Shown: in pieces, positions 27,501 through 33,094 of the stretch
Layout of the letters: each line of letters opens with the position of its first letter
Position numbering within the stretch: the stretch's first letter is position 1
NCBI GenBank assembly: GCA_023135165.1
Contig: JAGLTS010000019.1
Coordinates: 1-62,374 of the forward strand
Reading direction: 5' to 3'
Source: Phycisphaerales bacterium
GTDB lineage: Bacteria > Planctomycetota > Phycisphaerae > Phycisphaerales > JAGLTS01
DNA: 62,374 nucleotides
Notes under the pieces: model-generated
Databases searched by the model: none
The model's input: the letters and a program-made list of their open reading frames with translations, nothing else
Told to the model about the DNA's origin: nothing
Translations under genes and position numbers: made by a program

Positions 27501-28687
27501 CCGAAGCTCAGTCCGACCGTGCCGTCGCCCGTCGTGTCCGTGTCGCCGATCGCAAGGATGCTGAACGTCGAGTCGAACTGGCCGTCGAGGATGACCCTGT
27601 CGTTCGAGCGGTTGAATGTCTCGAAGTATCCACCATCCGTCACGGACCACTGCCCGGTTTGGACCGGCTCGATCGGGTCCGCGCCGGCGTCGATCTCATC
27701 GAGATTGAAGATGCCGTACGTGCCATCCATATCGAGATGAAGCAGGAGGACCTGATCCTCGTGGGCGAGTTCGTCTTCGGCAGTGAAGGCGGTGCGTGTG
27801 ATGCGCCAGTCACCTGCCACGTCATCAGCCGTCGCGCCGCCGTCGTTCTTCACTGCGAATCCGGTGACGAGGTTGCCGTTGTTGGTGAAGAGGTCGCCGA
27901 AGACGAGCGCGGAGCCCATGTCGCCGAGGAGGCCGACAAGCTCGGTGTCCGCATCCCCACCTTCAGGGTCCTCGATGAACAGGTCGAGCCTGCCATCGGG
28001 GGCAAGCGTCCACGTTCCGAGGACATCGTCGCCGGGGCCTTCGGCTGTCTGCACATCGGTGATCGTGAATGTGCCGTCGGCTGCGATTTCGAGTATGCCG
28101 TGCATCGTTGACGGGTCGGGTTCGCCCTCGATGACATCGAACGTGATGTTGAGGGCGCTGAAGTCCCAGACGCCGATAACGTCGCTGGCCTGCGCATCGC
28201 TCGGCGCGCGGAGCAGGTACATGGTCTCGTCGTACTGGAACAGTTCGCCGCCATCCTCGGTGTACTCGCCTTGGTGGCGAGCCCAGCCGACGAGTGAGTT
28301 TGGATCGACGCCACCCTGCGTGTGGAGGATCTCGTCGTATTCATCGGTGAAGAGCAGATCGAGTCTGCCGTGCTCGGTGCGCATGGCGTCAAGCAAGCCG
28401 GACTCCTGGGCCAACTCGCCGAGGTCATCATCGAAATAGGTGAAAAGCGCATCAAAGATGCCACCGGCGATGACGCCCGAGAAAAGCTCGTTCTCGACGA
28501 AGGGCTCGCCTGTGTCCACCGACATCTCGAAGCCCGCGAGGATGCCGCCCCACGTGCCGTCGAGCGGGACGGTGGAGAGGAGTCGCCGTGCTTCGAGCGC
28601 TTCGAGGCTGGGTCGCCGGGCAGCACCGGCAGATCGAACCAGGTGACACGCTTCATTCCGTCGATTGAAAAGCGAACGCCATGCCAT
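18596..28687 (-). CDS. giant adhesin-like protein: LEPR-XLL, propeller-like repeats, PKD x3, Ig-like x14
   Basis: 3,363 residues from ATG 28687; an in-frame upstream codon at 28750 has no support. Residues about 30-42 read LEALEARRLLST (LEPR-XLL type). About 60-400 is a beta-rich region with lipocalin- or META-like text. About 410-1,655 holds about 21 repeats of 55-65 residues with the core VAMN..G.FVITWT....DVYAQRFD..G.PVG..F.VNTTT. Three PKD domains (YxWDFGDG) span about 1,665-1,910. From 1,915 to the end are 14 Ig-like units of about 104 residues (DTG.SDSD.ITS ... GTAEPGATV.L ... TQTDAAGN). The protein ends abruptly in TVTVTD with no dockerin, CTERM or membrane anchor. Extracellular adhesion or matrix function is inferred; no enzyme domain is visible. 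Confidence 0.92.
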   Translation of the reverse strand: MAWRSLFNRRNEACHLVRSAGAARRPSLEALEARRLLSTVPLDGTWGGILAGFEMSVDTGEPFVENELFSGVIAGGIFDALFTYFDDDLGELAQESGLLDAMRTEHGRLDLLFTDEYDEILHTQGGVDPNSLVGWARHQGEYTEDGGELFQYDETMYLLRAPSDAQASDVIGVWDFSALNITFDVIEGEPDPSTMHGILEIAADGTFTITDVQTAEGPGDDVLGTWTLAPDGRLDLFIEDPEGGDADTELVGLLGDMGSALVFGDLFTNNGNLVTGFAVKNDGGATADDVAGDWRITRTAFTAEDELAHEDQVLLLHLDMDGTYGIFNLDEIDAGADPIEPVQTGQWSVTDGGYFETFNRSNDRVILDGQFDSTFSILAIGDTDTTGDGTVGLSFGTRAGADDIPDDPPTDLPFTVVDELDPGFPGFASNAVTATGDVIVTWTDGDETEGLDVFARLLAPDGTPVGDVFTVNTTTVGMQGMSSVAVDGDGGFIITWMGENTENGTLDVYARRFDAAGSPVGDEFVVANTDGDEGHVDVAMNAMGDFVITWTTGDETAGVMGVVAQAFDPAGTPIGSPFAVEGDALVSCFASSVSMNDAGGFVVTWMTGGYFDLFDFTMTGDPDNPDGPDGPPEPPAVWVQALGVGGTPMGDAIDVDPANPSLGPADVGLAGDGSFVVVWETPAAAEGDPDDPDFDDSHIVAHRFGADGASLGETLLVSPGAPGFNLDPSIAIDSSGAFVVVWVGSFVDEFDVEHEHVFLRDFMPDGTPTTDSVLLTHDVPGIFELPTAATNADGALNVAFTAMLGGEGNDTLIGALTFAAHDFSAYPTVPDVDPNDPDDPMNMPELPWIIVDDLQPGFPGLSSVANDGQGNFVVTWMDTVGDGDSDIFAAVFGFYGEQLVAPFTVNTTTAGFQGFSSVAMNEAGEFVITWTSENAAQTDFDVYAQRFSSSFLPVGGEMVVNTTTEGDQDFSDVAINNGGGFVITWTSATGDPEDPTIGVYAQEYDADGTAVDAELNVSETIDGTNFHSHVAVNDFGNFVIIWTNDALGTIANNGFGDDGPYDPHAPDAHVHAPGALYNRVYDKASPGLLAFRVDTDFDIVGRAGVTIDQSGAFIVVWTGIPDPADFDGENYSFPTVIAAQVFDADGTGNGVFELSDGEESHVFDPSVDVGTDGTFVASWTHLRYHPDDTWEHFIEAGAFNTDGSVEEYPDCITHVDAQDFFMSNQFSSITVNSFGEIAVSFTTFFGTAEGEGAVVSAMTFEDDEFGDDDDDFFDMFKDMEGDAMPSIAADADGNFVLTWTRQTDETVGPDVFMQLFDNEGVATTDPVLVNDAITAGPQYMPIAAMNDDGEFVIVWTSHDEEADDSDIYGRLYGADGAPIGDAFVISTSTEGYQELPKVAMDAEGGFVVTWTNEDEETWDERAYARRFDATGAPVGLEFQVGTGEDETCQFDPVAAVADDGSFVIVWAHESWATDEAAVYGQRFDATGTALADPLQVSAIDADWPDVPDIAMNGDGGFVVVWAQEPDEEGFDVFARQYDADGTALGDPFQINTTTEGDQDMPAVAMDADGGFIVTWSNIPADAEGDLDADAMMRRFDAAGNPVTGEMMLEYPDAPGESNGLVDVAAAHNGGFIVAWTNINPELMTASVFHQVFAGEGGWSILADTDNTIEIDEGDELTIPVTVVNEPDDGLTYIWDFGDGFGANTLAAPHTYADDDTYTVTFTAIDSDLNEVTKTFTVEVANVAPTVDAGDDQAGEQGDVFAFTATATDPGEDDLAYTWDFGDGSTTTGSTASHVYATADNYIVTLTVDDGDGGITTDTLTVTVNAVAPDVDAGPDQTVNEGDQVILQGFADVIGDDPITYTWDFGDDSDPESGVDLTSVTHAYALAGDYTVTLTAAVGDVSSTDTLVVSVLEAEVVIPDAPTAPRLLGASDTGDSNSDGVTSRTSDAGLQFRIEGVQAGATVTLYANGTAVATGTAGGSAITLTVTAGLAEDGEYNISATQTVADVESSHSEQSLLVIDTTAPAPAPAPDLADESDSGLSNSDNITSLRTLTFTGTAEPGTTVRLLRAGQATGAEAVAGENGEWTVTITSVATGIADWTVRQTDLAGNVQSDSGSLTVNVVRNAPARLAKPALLASDDTGTSDSDGLTSFDRVTIVGTAEPGNLVTLYDETEQTIGMAYADDNGAWQIITDEFADGQHDLRATQTDATSTESLPSAPLRIVIDTIAPEPAAPQLQANKNNDTGTSDSDGITSNTTPTIIGTGAERGATITVYDDAGDEIGSTTARSNGSWTLTPTVPFTDGIHFITVVQSDAAGNESDESDPLELVIDTTPPDPTDAPDLTDESDTGLVNDDDITASQDLTFTGVAEPGATIELLRDGKNAKAQTVADEITGEWTLTVTNVKDGAAPWIVKQTDAAGNIQETGEALTVTVITKAPAAPGSLDLVDADDTGASDHDNLTSQNTPTITGTGVVGSTVTLYDTDGTTELGTAEVEEDGTWSITTTELADGEHMLRTSQSDVVGNTSKLSRPLKVGIDTEAPAPDAPALKPGRTNDTGASDSDGITSNPRPIFIGTGAERGATVTLLDQHGTALGTTIAKSNGSWQIQPAADVATGLYTFTVTQTDAAGNESLESEGFDVDIDVTPPDPADAPDLTDDSDTGLVNDDDITASQDLTFTGAAEPGATIELLRDGRTTRAQTVADEITGEWTLTVINVKDGAAQWTVKQTDAAGNIQETGDALTVTVITKAPASPGSLDLVDADDTGAFDHDNLTSENAPTITGTGVVGSTVTLYDTDGTTELGTAEVEEDGTWSITTTELADGEHMLRASQSDAVGNTSKLSRPMKVEIDTDAPAPDAPALRPGKTNDTGASDSDGITSNPRPVFIGTGAERGATVTLLDQNATPLGTTTANGNGIWQIQPAADLPTGLYTFAVTQTDVAGNESIESDGFDVEIDVTPPDPADAPDLAPESDTGVSDSDDVTASRTLIFTGAAEAGAEVQLQRSGRAFGPKVVADEVTGEWMITVTNAPKGVTNWSIQQTDVAGNVQTQGDTLAVNVSLAKPPKVTGLDLAAADDTGVSDSDNVTNQTELQIAGTAIAGNAVTLVDSDGTQLGTAVAGENGAWSITTTALADGLHQLRAVQTDLVGNVSAPSSPLKVTVDTQATAPTDMAMIASRRFDTGRSTSDGITANAQTMITGNGAEKGALITITDQNSTVIGTTTARGNGSWKFTPAAPMADGAYELTATQTDKAGNVSDAGDAINIVIDTIAPDAAAAPDLAVASDDGDLDDDNITSLRDLTFTGIAEAGALIQLVRDGSRISESIIVGENGAWSITVTGIKTGAADWWIIQTDVAGNEQQVGDTLTVTVTD
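19833..21698 (-). repeat. 933-bp tandem duplication (311 codons) inside the giant gene
   Basis: Two adjacent blocks, about 19833-20765 and 20766-21698, have the same order of three Ig-like units and are nearly identical over long stretches. For example the word CGCATCGGCC recurs at 19811 and 20744, and the stretches at 20040-20324 and 20973-21257 differ at only a few positions. Flanking blocks on both sides keep the A-B-C order but are much more diverged, so this pair is the youngest duplication. Confidence 0.85.
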
Positions 28688-29057
28688 GATTGAGCCCTTG
28701 TCTTTGGTTGTGTGCGTGTTGCCGCCGGATGAACCCGCGCGGCGATCCACGGGCCGACCCGTCGCAACGGATCACAGAGTGACATCGGCCGGGCGAATTG
28801 GGCACTGGCGTTGAATCTGGCGGTTTCGCGCGAAAGCCGACCAAGGCAACCGGTTTGGGTGGCGATCGTCGACATCGAGGCGGACAATGGGCCAGCTTGG
28901 TGCCACCAACGCACGAAGCAGCGGGAGTTTGCCCCCAAATCAGACGGGCGGAGGGCCATCCACCATCCGGGGCTGCCCACTCCACCCAGTTTCTCATTCT
29001 CCGGTATTACCCCCCGTTTCGGGGGCTGTTTACTCCCTGAAAACGGCAGGTTTTTCC
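28688..29057. other. intergenic region between divergent genes, with small GC hairpin
   Basis: Contains the upstream side of the giant gene. A short perfect hairpin CCCCCG-TTT-CGGGGG lies at 29011-29025. No coding potential is recognised. The hairpin could be a regulator site or the end of an upstream transcript. Confidence 0.35.
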
Positions 29058-29361
29058 TTGACTGGAGCAGCCCAGCGGTCAGACTCAGTACGGTTAAGCA
29101 TCGTCTTGTCAGACACCCCGTTGTGAGAATCCGCCGCGTCCCGCACAGGACAACGCGAGATCGCAAGATGGTGTGCACCATTGTCGGTAAGTACCCCACC
29201 ACCGTGCTGATGGGCAGAAATACGTCGGCCGGCGTGGCTTTTGTGTGGGCACGCGCGGCTGGAGAAAGCGTGGTGGGCAAGATTGTCTAGAGTCTCTCTC
29301 GCGTGACGTCACGTGTGGGAAGAGTGAAGAAGCGCTTCTTTGGATATGGAGGAAACACGCA
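29058..29361 (+). promoter_or_regulatory. promoter-like box and long 5' leader of CTERM gene 1
   Basis: TTGACT at 29058-29063 is followed exactly 19 bases on (29077) by GGTCA. The same TTGAC/GGTCA pair with the same spacing occurs upstream of the paralogue (30256 and 30275). The interval to the ATG is 304 bases here and 312 there. Conserved leader words are CACCGTGCTGATGGG, ACGT, and near the end a perfect palindrome AAGAAGCGCTTCTT (29327-29340) just ahead of the GGAGG at 29348-29352. I read this as promoter plus structured leader. No known riboswitch class is recognised. Confidence 0.5.
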
Positions 29362-30009
29362 ATGAAAGTAACAACGTTGGTTGCGGCAAGCGCCGTCCTT
29401 GCGATGACGGGTGTCGCTTCGGCAGGCTTCTACGAGGACTTCAACGGCGGTGGGGCCTTCCCCTGGACCGTCGTTGACTACGACGGCGCCAGCTACTGTG
29501 TCGGCTGGGACTACAACTACAACATCATCGACGGCACCGATCCCCGCGGCAACTTCAGTTCGGGGGACCTCGGCGCGGCTCATGTCGACACGGACATTCG
29601 CCCGACAGGCGTCTCCGGACCGTACGACATCGCCATCCTGTCACCGTCGACCGTGGTTGGTGCCGACGACTACCTGACGTACGTCATCAACTTCCAGCAG
29701 ATCGGCACCGTCGACAACGCCTATGTCGAGATCTCAACCGATGCCGGTGCGAACTGGACCGAGTTGATGTACTACAACACGGATACCGGCACCATGCCGG
29801 ACTATCCGTACGATCAGGATGCGGCGCTCGGCGTGACCGAGACCATCGGCCTCGCCAACTACGTCGGTGAGACGGTCATGGTCCAGTTCCGTTACCAGGG
29901 TGACGGCTGGAACTGGTGGATGCAGGTCGACAACGTCGGCATCATCCCCGCTCCGAGCTCGATTGCGCTGCTCGGCCTGGCGGGCCTGGTGACGCGTCGT
30001 CGTCGCTGA
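29362..30009 (+). CDS. secreted protein with CTERM-like sorting tail, paralogue 1
   Basis: 215 residues from ATG 29362, with GGAGG nine bases upstream; the longer frame back to 29245 lies in the leader. Signal peptide MKVTTLVAASAVLAMTGVASA. The middle is a beta-sandwich-like secreted domain rich in Asp, Tyr and Trp, ending in a block QVDNVGI shared with the paralogue (QVDNVSV). The C-terminus PAPSSIALLGLAGLVTRRRR has the three parts of a PEP-CTERM-type signal: a PxP motif, a hydrophobic helix and an Arg cluster. In that system an exosortase removes the tail; none is encoded here. Ligand and function unknown. Confidence 0.88.
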   Translation: MKVTTLVAASAVLAMTGVASAGFYEDFNGGGAFPWTVVDYDGASYCVGWDYNYNIIDGTDPRGNFSSGDLGAAHVDTDIRPTGVSGPYDIAILSPSTVVGADDYLTYVINFQQIGTVDNAYVEISTDAGANWTELMYYNTDTGTMPDYPYDQDAALGVTETIGLANYVGETVMVQFRYQGDGWNWWMQVDNVGIIPAPSSIALLGLAGLVTRRRR

Positions 30010-30053
30010 TCGTTTCGAGTCAGTCTCGTAGACAACCCGCTGATGATCACAGC

Positions 30054-30085
30054 CCGGCCCGCGCCCAGCGCGGGCCGGTTTCTTT
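30054..30085 (+). terminator. Rho-independent terminator of CTERM gene 1
   Basis: Ten-base arms CCGGCCCGCG (30054-30063) and CGCGGGCCGG (30069-30078), five-base loop, then TTTCTTT. The same structure follows the paralogue. Confidence 0.9.
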
Positions 30086-30255
30086 GCGCGGGCCAGAGGC
30101 GAGACGCCGCGTTCTGCTGAGCCCAAAGCAGGCCGACGAGACGCAGGGACGCCGCAGCCTTGCTTGTTTTGCCCATCTTCCCTGGTTTTCCAAGCAGTCA
30201 CGATCTCGATGTTGCAGCAGGCCCGCGTTTTTTCCGGAATAACCAAGGTGGGGCC

Positions 30256-30567
30256 TTGACGGTTCGGGAATGCCGGTCACACTAGATAAGCCTGTGTATC
30301 TCTTTGCGCAACAGGTTCTTGTGAGCAGCAAAGACGGGGCGAGCGAGCCTCGTCGGTTGCGAGAGCTACTGTGAGTTGCGGATGGCAGGCCCCGTCAGTG
30401 GGTTCCAACACCGTGCTGATGGGAGGGAACACGTTGATCGGTGTCTTCTGTGCGCGCGACTGTACATGGAAGACCCGGATGAGTCTGTCTTGACATCTCT
30501 TCGTGCGTCGTACGTGCAAGGGATACGTGTGTGAAGAAGCGCTTCTTTGATATGGAGGAAACACGAA
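30256..30567 (+). promoter_or_regulatory. promoter-like box and long 5' leader of CTERM gene 2
   Basis: TTGACG at 30256-30261 and GGTCA at 30275-30279, spaced as in gene 1. The leader keeps CACCGTGCTGATGGG (about 30410), ACACGT, and the AAGAAGCGCTTCTT palindrome (30534-30547) in front of a GGAGG. The stretch 30086-30255 between the first terminator and this box shows no gene. Confidence 0.5.
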
Positions 30568-31167
30568 ATGAAAGTAACAACGTTGGTTGCAGCGAGTGCT
30601 GTGATCTCACTCGCCGGTGTCGCCTCGGCCGATCTGGTCGAGGACTTCAATGCCGGTATCCCGGGTACATGGACGGTCGTCGACAACATCGGCAACGGTG
30701 GCTGGCAGACCAATGATTACTACGGCGATCCCAACTGGGCCAGCGGTGACGGGCTGTGTGCCGAAATCGACTCGGATTACATTGGTCAAGTCGATGTTGA
30801 CAGCGAGCTGATCTCGCCGTTCTTCCTCGTCCCGGACGGTGCGACGCTCGATTTCGACACCAACTACATTACCTACACGGGTGCCGACTACGCTGATACC
30901 GACATCAGCCTGGATGGCATGACGTGGACCAATCTGCTGAGTTGGCATGGTGATGCGGATGAGCAAGGCGAGTTCCAGGGTTCCGGCGTCCCCATCTCGG
31001 TCGCCATCCCATCAGCGTTCTACGGCCAGACCGCTCAGATCCGCTTCCACTACTACGATGCGAACTGGGAGTGGTACTGGCAGGTCGACAACGTCAGCGT
31101 CGTTCCCGCTCCGAGCTCGATCGCGCTGCTCGGCCTGGCGGGCCTGGTGACGCGTCGTCGTCGCTGA
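30568..31167 (+). CDS. secreted protein with CTERM-like sorting tail, paralogue 2
   Basis: 199 residues from ATG 30568. The signal peptide MKVTTLVAASAVISLAGVASA is almost the same as in paralogue 1, and the tail VPAPSSIALLGLAGLVTRRRR and the 3' flank through the terminator are nearly identical. The middle has diverged (DFNAGIPGTWTVVDNIGNGGWQT.. against DFNGGGAFPWTVVDYDG..) but keeps the framework ED FN ... WTVVD ... QVDNV. This is the pattern of a tandem duplication in which sorting signals stay fixed and the displayed domain changes. Function unknown. Confidence 0.88.
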   Translation: MKVTTLVAASAVISLAGVASADLVEDFNAGIPGTWTVVDNIGNGGWQTNDYYGDPNWASGDGLCAEIDSDYIGQVDVDSELISPFFLVPDGATLDFDTNYITYTGADYADTDISLDGMTWTNLLSWHGDADEQGEFQGSGVPISVAIPSAFYGQTAQIRFHYYDANWEWYWQVDNVSVVPAPSSIALLGLAGLVTRRRR

Positions 31168-31211
31168 TCGCTTCGAGTCAGTCTCGAAGACAACCCGTTG
31201 ATGATCACGGA

Positions 31212-31243
31212 CCGGCCCGCGCCCCGCGCGGGCCGGTTTCTTT
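31212..31243 (+). terminator. Rho-independent terminator of CTERM gene 2
   Basis: Arms CCGGCCCGCG (31212-31221) and CGCGGGCCGG (31227-31236), five-base loop, TTTCTTT tract to 31243. Confidence 0.9.
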
Positions 31244-31290
31244 GCGCAAACACCGGCGAGAACGCCGCGGCTCGCGTTCGTGCGGCTCGT

Positions 31291-32121
31291 TCACACAGGC
31301 ACATCGCCCGGAGCGGGGAAGTAGACGTCGTATCGCATCGTGGGGCTTTTGACGACAAGCGCCGGTTCTCCGGCGACGGGCGGGGCGTGACGCGGGCGCT
31401 TCACGACGATGCGTCTCGGCGATGCCTCTCTCGCCGCTTCGAAGAGCGATCGGCTGTCATCCTCATCACCGACGACGAGCCGAACGAGGCGCATCTGTTT
31501 CTTGACGAGCGCCGACTCACGCCGCCGGGGCGGGAACATCGGGTCGAGATACACGACGTCGGCATGCAGCGTGGGCAGCAGTTCGACCGAATCGCCAACG
31601 TGGAGCGTCATTCGATTCCCGACGATCTCGCGGAGCTGGGGACTTGAGAGCGCCCGATCCATGCCGTCGCGCAACAGCGCCGCGAGGATGGGGGACCGCT
31701 CGATCATCGTGACCTGACATCCAAGCGCTGCAAGAAGGAAGGCATCACGCCCCAGCCCGGCGGTGGCGTCGATGACGGTTGGTGTGGAGCGCTTCAGGCC
31801 GACAGCCCGGGCGATTGGTTCGTTGCGTCCCCCGCCGTGCTTTCTGCGATACGCAGTCGCACCGGCGTCGAAATCGACGAACACAGGCCCCGGCGCGCCC
31901 CGACCGGTTGCGCGTAGTTCAAGACGCTCGGGCGTCACAGCGAGGATCGCCGCACACGTGGGGTCGCAGCAATCATCGACACACAGCAGGCCAAGCTCGC
32001 GCGCCAGGTCAGTCGCTCTCGTTCGCTGGGCATCGCCGACATACGAGACCGCGATGCGCCGCTGCGAGGCGGATGGGTCATTTGGCGTGTCGTGGGGGTC
32101 GTGGGGGTGGGGGTCGTTCAC
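31291..32121 (-). CDS. rsmJ: RsmJ-like 16S rRNA (guanine-N2) methyltransferase
   Basis: About 276 residues if the GTG at 32121 is used; the frame stays open further upstream but there overlaps the divergent lipoprotein gene. The RsmJ family methylates G1516 of 16S rRNA with S-adenosylmethionine. Diagnostic text: VFVDFDAGATAYRRKHGGGRNEPIARAVG, SAM motif VIDATAGLGRDAFLLAALG, VTMIERSPILAALLRDG, and DVVYLDPMFPPRRRESALVKKQM. The first residues after the GTG (NDPHPHDPHDTPNDP) are encoded by a GACCCCCAC word array, so the true start may lie nearer GDAQRTRATDLARELG. Confidence 0.85.
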   Translation of the reverse strand: MNDPHPHDPHDTPNDPSASQRRIAVSYVGDAQRTRATDLARELGLLCVDDCCDPTCAAILAVTPERLELRATGRGAPGPVFVDFDAGATAYRRKHGGGRNEPIARAVGLKRSTPTVIDATAGLGRDAFLLAALGCQVTMIERSPILAALLRDGMDRALSSPQLREIVGNRMTLHVGDSVELLPTLHADVVYLDPMFPPRRRESALVKKQMRLVRLVVGDEDDSRSLFEAAREASPRRIVVKRPRHAPPVAGEPALVVKSPTMRYDVYFPAPGDVPV

Positions 32122-32182
32122 AGCACAAGAATACCGCAGGGGAACCGCTATGCTGCCCACGTGGTGTGAACGAGGAGACCGC

Positions 32183-33013
32183 GTGAACAATTGGATTCGC
32201 CAACTGATCATCATCTGGGTCGCATCGCTGTCCTGTGGCTGCACCACCCCCACAACCCCCACGACCTTGAGCGCAGCGAAATCCGCCCTCGGCGGACCCA
32301 CGACCCCCACCACGACTCCCGTCAACTCGCCGACAACCACGACCGAGCCCGCAGCGCCGGTGTCAGCCGAGGAGCAGCCGGGCGGTCTGGTCGAAGTGTT
32401 CCCGCACGTATTTGTCGATGCAGAGCACAGCATCGTGGAGTTCGATGCTGTCGTTCCCATCACCGTGACGGGCCCAAACTCGCCGACGATCTGGCTGGAG
32501 GTGATCGCCTGCACGCCGGGTACCAAGGAGCACGAAGCGCTTGTTGTGACCGGTGCCCGCCCATCACATGTTCACGCAGCGCTGCTGCTGATCGGGCTTC
32601 GACCCGGCGAGCCGGGCGCATGGCGGGAGGATGGCGAGGGCGGCTACGAGCGTGTGCCGCCGACCGGCGATGCGGTGCGGATCAGTTTCGTGGTCGAACA
32701 CGATGGGCAGCAGCGGGTTGAACCTGCGGAAAGCTGGGTGCTCGATGCGCGAACGGGTGAACCCATGTCGCATGGATCATGGGTTTTCGCGGGTTCGCGC
32801 ATTGTGGATTGGTCCGGCGAACCGAGGTACGACGCGGATTGGGCGGGGACGCTGATCGGACTGGCGACGTTCGGCAGCGAGACGCTGGCATGGTCGGAGG
32901 TCGTCAGCCCTGAGACGTCGGTGGATGAACCCGCTTGGCACGCGAACCCGGCGAGCACACCGGCGTGCGGGACAGCCGTGCGCGTACGGATCGAGCCGGT
33001 GCAGGATGGGTGA
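32183..33013 (+). CDS. lipoprotein of unknown function with repeat-derived Thr/Pro linker
   Basis: 276 residues from GTG 32183, with GAGGAG at 32172-32177. The N-terminus MNNWIRQLIIIWVASLSCGC is a plausible but imperfect lipoprotein signal (Cys at about 18 or 20). It is followed at once by a linker of about 25 residues (TPTTPTTLSAAKSALGGPTTP) encoded entirely by the dispersed palindromic element. The body (about 60-276) starts VEVFPHVFVDAEHSIVEFDAVVPI and contains ITVTGPNSPTIWLEVIACTPGTKEHEALVVTGARPSHVHAALLLIGLRPG. I recall similar text in planctomycete hypothetical proteins but know no function. Divergent from rsmJ, convergent with dnaN. Confidence 0.75.
   Translation: MNNWIRQLIIIWVASLSCGCTTPTTPTTLSAAKSALGGPTTPTTTPVNSPTTTTEPAAPVSAEEQPGGLVEVFPHVFVDAEHSIVEFDAVVPITVTGPNSPTIWLEVIACTPGTKEHEALVVTGARPSHVHAALLLIGLRPGEPGAWREDGEGGYERVPPTGDAVRISFVVEHDGQQRVEPAESWVLDARTGEPMSHGSWVFAGSRIVDWSGEPRYDADWAGTLIGLATFGSETLAWSEVVSPETSVDEPAWHANPASTPACGTAVRVRIEPVQDG
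32243..32312 (+). repeat. dispersed palindromic element, copy 2, inside the lipoprotein gene
   Basis: Two ACCCCCAC words, then ACCTTGAGCGCAGCGAAA, inverted half-sites TCCGCC-CTC-GGCGGA, then CCCACGACCCCCACCACG. About 85% identical to copy 3 over 58 bp. Read in frame as the Thr/Pro linker of the lipoprotein, in the same frame as copy 1 in the kinase gene. Confidence 0.8.
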
Positions 33014-33062
33014 ACCGCGAGGTTCCCGACGGAACACGTTCCGTCGGCTTTTGGGGAGCGGT

Positions 33063-33094
33063 GGGGGTGGTGGGGGTGGTGGGAGTCGTGGGGG
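33063..33094 (+). other. G-rich array with G-quadruplex potential abutting the dnaN stop codon
   Basis: G-runs at 33063-33067, 33072-33076, 33081-33083 and 33090-33094, separated by 4-6 bases, fit the G3+N1-7 quadruplex pattern on the plus strand. On the minus strand it reads as ACCCCCAC-type words directly after the dnaN stop at 33095. It also lies just behind the convergent lipoprotein gene. Confidence 0.6.

Noticed and set aside
18596-28687. CRISPR array or multiple separate genes
   Set aside because: The strong repetition is coding: one uninterrupted frame with PKD and Ig-like units; repeat lengths are far from CRISPR.
29011-29025. Terminator at the small GC hairpin
   Set aside because: No gene ends near it on either strand and no T-run follows.
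29058-29361. c-di-GMP (GEMM) riboswitch in the CTERM leader
   Set aside because: The characteristic GAAA tetraloop receptor and the conserved core of that class are not present.
31763-32182. Upstream extension of the lipoprotein gene
   Set aside because: It overlaps rsmJ coding sequence on the other strand, whereas the GTG at 32183 has a good ribosome site and begins a lipoprotein signal.
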